From Candidatus Enterococcus stercoripullorum (GTDB lineage Bacteria > Bacillota > Bacilli > Lactobacillales > Enterococcaceae), in the NCBI GenBank assembly GCA_019120335.1, contig DWVH01000041.1, positions 1 through 47,964 of the forward strand: a DNA stretch of 47,964 nt, read 5' to 3'. This document shows, piece after piece, positions 44,105 through 47,964 of the stretch. Within the stretch, counting starts at the first letter, position 1. Every line of letters begins with the position of its first letter. A program made the position numbers and the translations under genes. Under the pieces are notes generated by a model. That model was not told the origin of the DNA. It was given only the letters and a program-made list of their open reading frames with translations, and ran no database searches.

Positions 44105-45064
44105 TTATTTATTATTCTTCGCGGTATCAGAGGCAATAATTCTGACATCGCCTTTTATTTGCCATTCCTTCACTTGATTTGGCAAAATACAGCTTGTCCC
44201 CATATTTAATTCATATTCTTTGCCATCCACAACTAGATAACCAAAACCTTCAATTACCGTCATCAAAGTATAGGGTGCAAAAGCTTTGAAAGAACATTCT
44301 CCCTTCACAAGCCATTCATAGACATTGAAAAATTCAGTTTGAAGATAAGTGGTAATCGCACTGTTGCCTTTACGCACTTCTTTAATTGCTAATTCTGGTG
44401 CATGATCAGGAACGTTGGTAACGTCAATGGATTGTTGGATATGCAATTCACGCGTATTTCCTTGCGCATCTTTGCGGTCATAATCATACACCCGATAAGT
44501 CGTATCTGAGCTTTGTTGGGTTTCTAAAATCATGATTCCTTTACCAATCGCATGCATCGTCCCACTCGGAACAAAGAAGAAATCCCCTTTTCTCACTGGC
44601 ACATGTTTTAATAAATCATCCCAGCGTCCCTCTTGAATCATTTTAGCCAATTCTTCTTTCGTTTGCGCATGGTGACCGTAAATGATTTCAGCTCCTGGCG
44701 CGGCATCAATAATATACCAACACTCGGTCTTACCTAGCTCACCAGCATGATGTTTGCCATATTCGTCATCAGGATGGACTTGGACAGATAAATCATCTTC
44801 AGCATCCAAAATCTTCACTAATAACGGGAAAACTTCTTCTGATTGATGACCGAATAATTCCTGATGGTCTTGCCAAAGTTGATCTAAAGTTTGACCTTTG
44901 AAAGGACCATTTTCAATCACACTTTTTCCATGAGGATGCGCACTAATTGCCCAATCTTCTCCTATCTTGTCACTAGGAAGTTCAAAACCAAAGACCGTAT
45001 TTAATCTTGAGCCACCCCAAATTTTTTCTTGAAATACGGGTTTCATAAATAAAGGTTCTACCAA
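44105..45064 (-). CDS. manA: Mannose-6-phosphate isomerase, class I
   Basis: 319 residues, zinc cupin. It interconverts mannose-6-P and fructose-6-P. Zinc ligands lie in LSVQVHPDDEYG, KTECWYII and SGTMHAIGKG; the N-terminus FMKPVFQEKIWGGSRL is typical. The start is taken as TTG at 45064 (MVEPLF), 8 bases from AAAGAG; the GTG at 45073 touches that site. It may use sugars brought in by the PTS upstream, but has its own terminator. Confidence 0.95.
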   Translation of the reverse strand: MVEPLFMKPVFQEKIWGGSRLNTVFGFELPSDKIGEDWAISAHPHGKSVIENGPFKGQTLDQLWQDHQELFGHQSEEVFPLLVKILDAEDDLSVQVHPDDEYGKHHAGELGKTECWYIIDAAPGAEIIYGHHAQTKEELAKMIQEGRWDDLLKHVPVRKGDFFFVPSGTMHAIGKGIMILETQQSSDTTYRVYDYDRKDAQGNTRELHIQQSIDVTNVPDHAPELAIKEVRKGNSAITTYLQTEFFNVYEWLVKGECSFKAFAPYTLMTVIEGFGYLVVDGKEYELNMGTSCILPNQVKEWQIKGDVRIIASDTAKNNK

Positions 45065-45128
45065 ATGAATCACTCTTTCTTGTATAGGGTTACAAACAAG
45101 TCCATTATATCACAAATGTCTAGACTTT

Positions 45129-46133
45129 TTATGTTAAATTTTTTTCTTCTAAATAAATCGCGATTAATTCATCTCGTTTTGCTAAATATTCTTGTCTAAA
45201 ATCATGCGGATGAACGCGATTTGATAGGAAAATAAAGGCTTGGTACGCCTTGGGATCAATGCATAAAAACGTCCCGGTATAGCCTGTATGGAATAAAAAG
45301 TCATAACGCAAATCCCAACCTAACGAACGCTTTTCCTCTTTACTTGGCGTCTGATCTTGATAAAGCTGGGCAATCGTTTTTCTTTGCAAAAAGGCCCGTC
45401 CATCAGGTAATTGCCCCTCATTTAGATACATCAGGGTAAATTTTAATAAGTCTGCTAAATTCGTAAATAGTCCCGCATTGCCCGCATGTTCGGCTAAGAC
45501 TCGAGCTTTAGGATCATGAGTTTGACCGCACAAAGTATCTTCCGTTGCTGCAATCGAATAATGCATATCAAGTGGTGGAAATTGGCTATCGGTCATCTGC
45601 AACGGTTCAAAAATTTCTTCTTTAAAAATAGTTGTGACTGGCTTTTGAAAGATTTCTTCTAACATGAATCCTAGCAAAATCGTCCCCGCATCGGTATATT
45701 TGACAACTTTTCCTAGATTATCACCCGCTCTTAAAGTCAAATAAGCCTGCATTAACTCCTGTTTGTTGAGCTGATCACGATTCGGAATATAAGTCACAAT
45801 ATCAGCGGTATGGGTTAATAAATGACGTAAAGTAATGCTTTCATCGCCAAAAGCTGGCAGATACTTCTTCAAAGGTTGGTCAATCTCGATGACGCTTTGC
45901 TCCATCAATTTTAAAATCATGGTTGTGGTACAAACAACCTTTGTCAAAGAGGCCACATCAAATAACGTATTTTCAGACACCATCCGCATTTCTGGAATTA
46001 AAGACGCATAACCAAAATGATGCTGAATCATCTTTTCTTGGTCAATAATTGCATAACAAACTCCTGGAAAGACCTTTTCACTTAGATATTCTTGAATTTT
46101 TGCTTGTGTTATTGGATAAAAATTTTCTTGCAT
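45129..46133 (-). CDS. Serine hydrolase of the beta-lactamase/PBP4-like family
   Basis: 334 residues. The Ser-x-x-Lys is in FDVASLTKVVCT, the Tyr motif is YTDAG, and the third motif is HTGYTG in place of KTG. There is no signal peptide, so it is probably a cytoplasmic esterase or peptidase rather than a lactamase. The opening FPGVCYAIIDQEKMIQHHFGYA is common to this family. Substrate unknown. Confidence 0.88.
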   Translation of the reverse strand: MQENFYPITQAKIQEYLSEKVFPGVCYAIIDQEKMIQHHFGYASLIPEMRMVSENTLFDVASLTKVVCTTTMILKLMEQSVIEIDQPLKKYLPAFGDESITLRHLLTHTADIVTYIPNRDQLNKQELMQAYLTLRAGDNLGKVVKYTDAGTILLGFMLEEIFQKPVTTIFKEEIFEPLQMTDSQFPPLDMHYSIAATEDTLCGQTHDPKARVLAEHAGNAGLFTNLADLLKFTLMYLNEGQLPDGRAFLQRKTIAQLYQDQTPSKEEKRSLGWDLRYDFLFHTGYTGTFLCIDPKAYQAFIFLSNRVHPHDFRQEYLAKRDELIAIYLEEKNLT

Positions 46134-46156
46134 GTTTTTCCTCTATCTCTTTTCAT

Positions 46157-46208
46157 AAAAAAAACGCCTAATTGGTTAGACTATTCATCCGGTAACCAAT
46201 CAGACGTC
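46157..46208 (-). terminator. Terminator between the VOC gene and the serine hydrolase gene
   Basis: On the minus strand GACGTCTGATTGGTTA pairs with TAACCAATTAGGCGT, then eight Ts. Confidence 0.88.
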
Positions 46209-46222
46209 TTTGTATGATGCAA

Positions 46223-47023
46223 TTAACGTAAGAACCACCATTCTACACCGACTGGATCATACACCGTTAAAATCTTTTGTTTACTATCAAGGTAATGTTT
46301 CATTTGACTTTCTTGAACATATTTTAATAATTGTTCAAACTGTTCATCTTGTAATTGGAATTTCAAGAAATCTAAGCCTAAAATTTGATGACTCGGGATT
46401 TTCACATTTTCGGTATCATGTTTGACAATTGAAATACCAAATTCCCCATCTGCTAAGGTTTGAAAAGCGATATTATTTTCATCAAACTCAAAACCTAGTA
46501 AATCAGCTAAAAACTGGCACTCTTCTTGTACATCTTGTGCGTGAAGACCAAGTGCCGCAATCCGTGCTTTGCTTGATAATTTTTTGTTTGGATCGGCTGA
46601 AGTTAATAGTGAAGTTTCGTCAATGCTCACTGTTTCAGGTGTGCGAATCGCCAACTGATTACCTTCAGGATCCACGATAGTAAACTGACATAAATCAGGT
46701 GTAAACTCGGCTTGAATGACTGGATATTTAGCATGAACTAATCGTGAATATACTGCCGCAAACTCAGATAAAGTCGGCACTTCCACTTTATAGTAGTTCA
46801 GACGTTTCACTTCACCAAAACGCTCTGTTGCACGTGGGCTTTCTTCTAACCAAATGCGCTCATGGCTACCATCTTCAGCTACTAAAATCGCTAATTCATT
46901 TTCTTCGGTTTTTAACTTAAATCCTAACATCTCACAGTAGAAATTAATCATTTGGTCGCGATTTTTGACACGCAAAGCCACAATACTTAATTGACTACTG
47001 GGATCAAAACTAAATACTGACAT
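46223..47023 (-). CDS. VOC-superfamily protein with two glyoxalase-like domains
   Basis: 266 residues, two VOC modules in each of which the pattern RVKNRDQMINFYCEMLGF or HAQDVQEECQFLADLLGFEF is seen. It resembles CatE-type extradiol dioxygenases, but the first module begins LSIVALRV without the usual metal-binding His. The activity is therefore uncertain. The ATG at 47023 follows AGGAGGACT at about 10 bases; the longer frame from 47068 lacks a site. Confidence 0.82.
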   Translation of the reverse strand: MSVFSFDPSSQLSIVALRVKNRDQMINFYCEMLGFKLKTEENELAILVAEDGSHERIWLEESPRATERFGEVKRLNYYKVEVPTLSEFAAVYSRLVHAKYPVIQAEFTPDLCQFTIVDPEGNQLAIRTPETVSIDETSLLTSADPNKKLSSKARIAALGLHAQDVQEECQFLADLLGFEFDENNIAFQTLADGEFGISIVKHDTENVKIPSHQILGLDFLKFQLQDEQFEQLLKYVQESQMKHYLDSKQKILTVYDPVGVEWWFLR

Positions 47024-47323
47024 TGAAACGAGTCCTCCTAAATTCCAATTGGCAAAAAAAATTACCACTACTCATTTAAATTCTATTATTTTCATACATA
47101 TAAAACTTCATAGATTATACTCTTATTCTCTTTCCTCATTCATTGTACTTAGAAATCCTATTTATCGCAAGGAATATGGTTAAAAAAATTAAACAAGGCT
47201 TGCTATTTCTCATTTTTACCCACGACATTTCACCAATATTTTCAAAGTAAATACTAACCAAATGACCTAAAATATGTTAAAGTAAAAGTACAACACAACG
47301 TTTATTTATTGGAGGAAAAACTT

Positions 47324-47749
47324 ATGGGAGATTGCATTTTTTGTAAAATCATTAATGGAGAAATTCCTAGCTATAAAATTTATGAAGATGATGTCGTTTA
47401 TGCTTTTTTAGATATTACCCAAGTGACACCTGGTCATACTTTAGTGGTGCCTAAAAAACATGCTAAAGATATTTTTGAGTACGATGAAGAATTAGCTTCT
47501 CAAGTGTTTGCTCGCATCCCTAAAATTGCGCGTGCCTTGGAAAAAGCTTACCCAGACATGCAAGGATTAAATATTATTAATAACAACCGTGAAGTAGCCT
47601 ATCAATCTGTTTTCCACTCACATATTCATTTGATTCCTAGATTTAGTCCGCATGACGACTTCTCAATGCACTTTGGCAACCACCAAGATCAATACAACCC
47701 AACCTTAATGGAAGCCATCGCCAAAAGAATCAGAGAAAGCTTTGAGTAA
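47324..47749 (+). CDS. hinT: HIT-family nucleotide-binding protein
   Basis: 141 residues. The N-terminal CIFCKIINGEIPSYKIYED and the catalytic HSHIHLIPR (His-x-His-x-His) are diagnostic. It hydrolyses adenosine phosphoramidates and aminoacyl-AMP. The ATG at 47324 follows GGAGGAAAAA; a TTG at 47309 lies inside that site. No clear terminator follows. Confidence 0.95.
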   Translation: MGDCIFCKIINGEIPSYKIYEDDVVYAFLDITQVTPGHTLVVPKKHAKDIFEYDEELASQVFARIPKIARALEKAYPDMQGLNIINNNREVAYQSVFHSHIHLIPRFSPHDDFSMHFGNHQDQYNPTLMEAIAKRIRESFE

Positions 47750-47788
47750 AAGGTTGTGAGAAGGGGCGTTCAGCTACAAGTAAAATGT

Positions 47789-47908
47789 TATCAGTCAACT
47801 TGGTCAAATACGAGAAAATTCATGTGTTACCTTCTGCTAAGAAAATCGGATGAAAGGAGATTTTCTTAAGCAGGAGGGTGAATTTTCCGAGTATTTAGTT
47901 GATTGATA
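47789..47908. repeat. Long imperfect palindrome at the right edge
   Basis: TATCAGTCAACT (47789) mirrors AGTTGATTGATA (47897), then AAATAC/GTATTT, GAAAATTC/GAATTTTC and the inner TCTGCTAAGAAAATC/GATTTTCTTAAGCAG around an 11-base loop. Total about 120 bases. No frame of note. It may be part of a larger intergenic repeat that leaves the window. Confidence 0.65.
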
Positions 47909-47964
47909 CCGAGAAAGCTAAGTTTGTCCGGAATGACAGGAAAATCCACTATGTATCAAGATTT

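Noticed and set aside
1-47964. CRISPR array, insertion sequence, prophage or rRNA
   Set aside because: No regularly spaced repeats, transposase, phage or ribosomal sequence was recognised in the window.

Overview
The window looks like a chromosomal segment of a low-GC Gram-positive bacterium of the Lactobacillales, most likely an Enterococcus or close relative. This is inferred from Bacillus/Enterococcus-type genes and gene order (tdk-prfA-prmC-sua5 and glyA-upp on one strand, ruvA-ruvB, murT-gatD, maltose phosphorylase with a LacI regulator), strong AGGAGG-type ribosome sites and many U-tailed terminators. No rRNA, insertion sequence, prophage or CRISPR array was seen. One tRNA (Thr, CGU) is present.

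Layout. 1-1511 (minus): a Sir2 deacetylase followed by a sugar O-acetyltransferase with a chorismate mutase domain fused to its C-terminus, running off the left edge. 1512-4402: a lysine riboswitch, with possible CodY and CcpA sites upstream, controls a two-gene amino-acid ABC importer. 4558-5994: branched-chain amino-acid carrier BrnQ. 6031-6352: two tandem homologous small-RNA genes with matching promoters. 6352-8999 (minus): ruvA-ruvB-TetR-phosphatase operon. 9064-10204: GNAT enzyme, tRNA-Thr, a small hypothetical. 10219-12220 (minus): upp and glyA. 12435-14398: an AT-rich accessory patch with a LytTR regulator, two overlapping membrane-protein genes and an unlisted 57-residue frame. 14585-18214 (minus): sua5, prmC, prfA, tdk, with a cluster of DnaA boxes before sua5. 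18392-19416: signal peptidase I and a remnant of lrgB. 19444-21571: murT-gatD, which amidate lipid II. 21570-25984: HAD phosphatase, maltose phosphorylase and its LacI-type repressor around an operator-bearing promoter. 26032-34973 (minus): a second adenylate-forming enzyme and the men operon menB-E-F-D-H-C, whose genes all overlap. 35100-35712: a compact type I toxin-antitoxin-like locus with convergent promoters, a shared terminator and GGTTAGC repeats, then a plasmid-type small gene. 35886-38534: menI, folA, a DUF4288-like protein, a universal stress protein and a histidine phosphatase. 38764-43955 (minus): a fructose-family PTS operon with a PRD regulator and two class II aldolases. 44105-47023 (minus): manA, a serine hydrolase and a VOC protein. 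47324-47749: HIT protein, followed by a long imperfect palindrome at the right edge.

How the parts work together. The men genes plus menI supply the steps from chorismate to dihydroxynaphthoate; menA and the methyltransferase are not in the window. The malP locus is self-contained, with repressor, operator and phosphorylase. The ABC importer is predicted to bring in lysine because of its riboswitch. The elements I think most deserve a second look are the tandem csRNA-like small RNAs (6031-6352), the type I toxin locus with its repeats (35161-35542), the DnaA-box cluster before sua5 (15588-15692) and the acetyltransferase-chorismate mutase fusion (1-794).

All positions come from reading the sequence by eye. 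Family names come from recognised motifs and memory, not from a search. Several starts were moved to the codon with the better ribosome site, and each entry says so.
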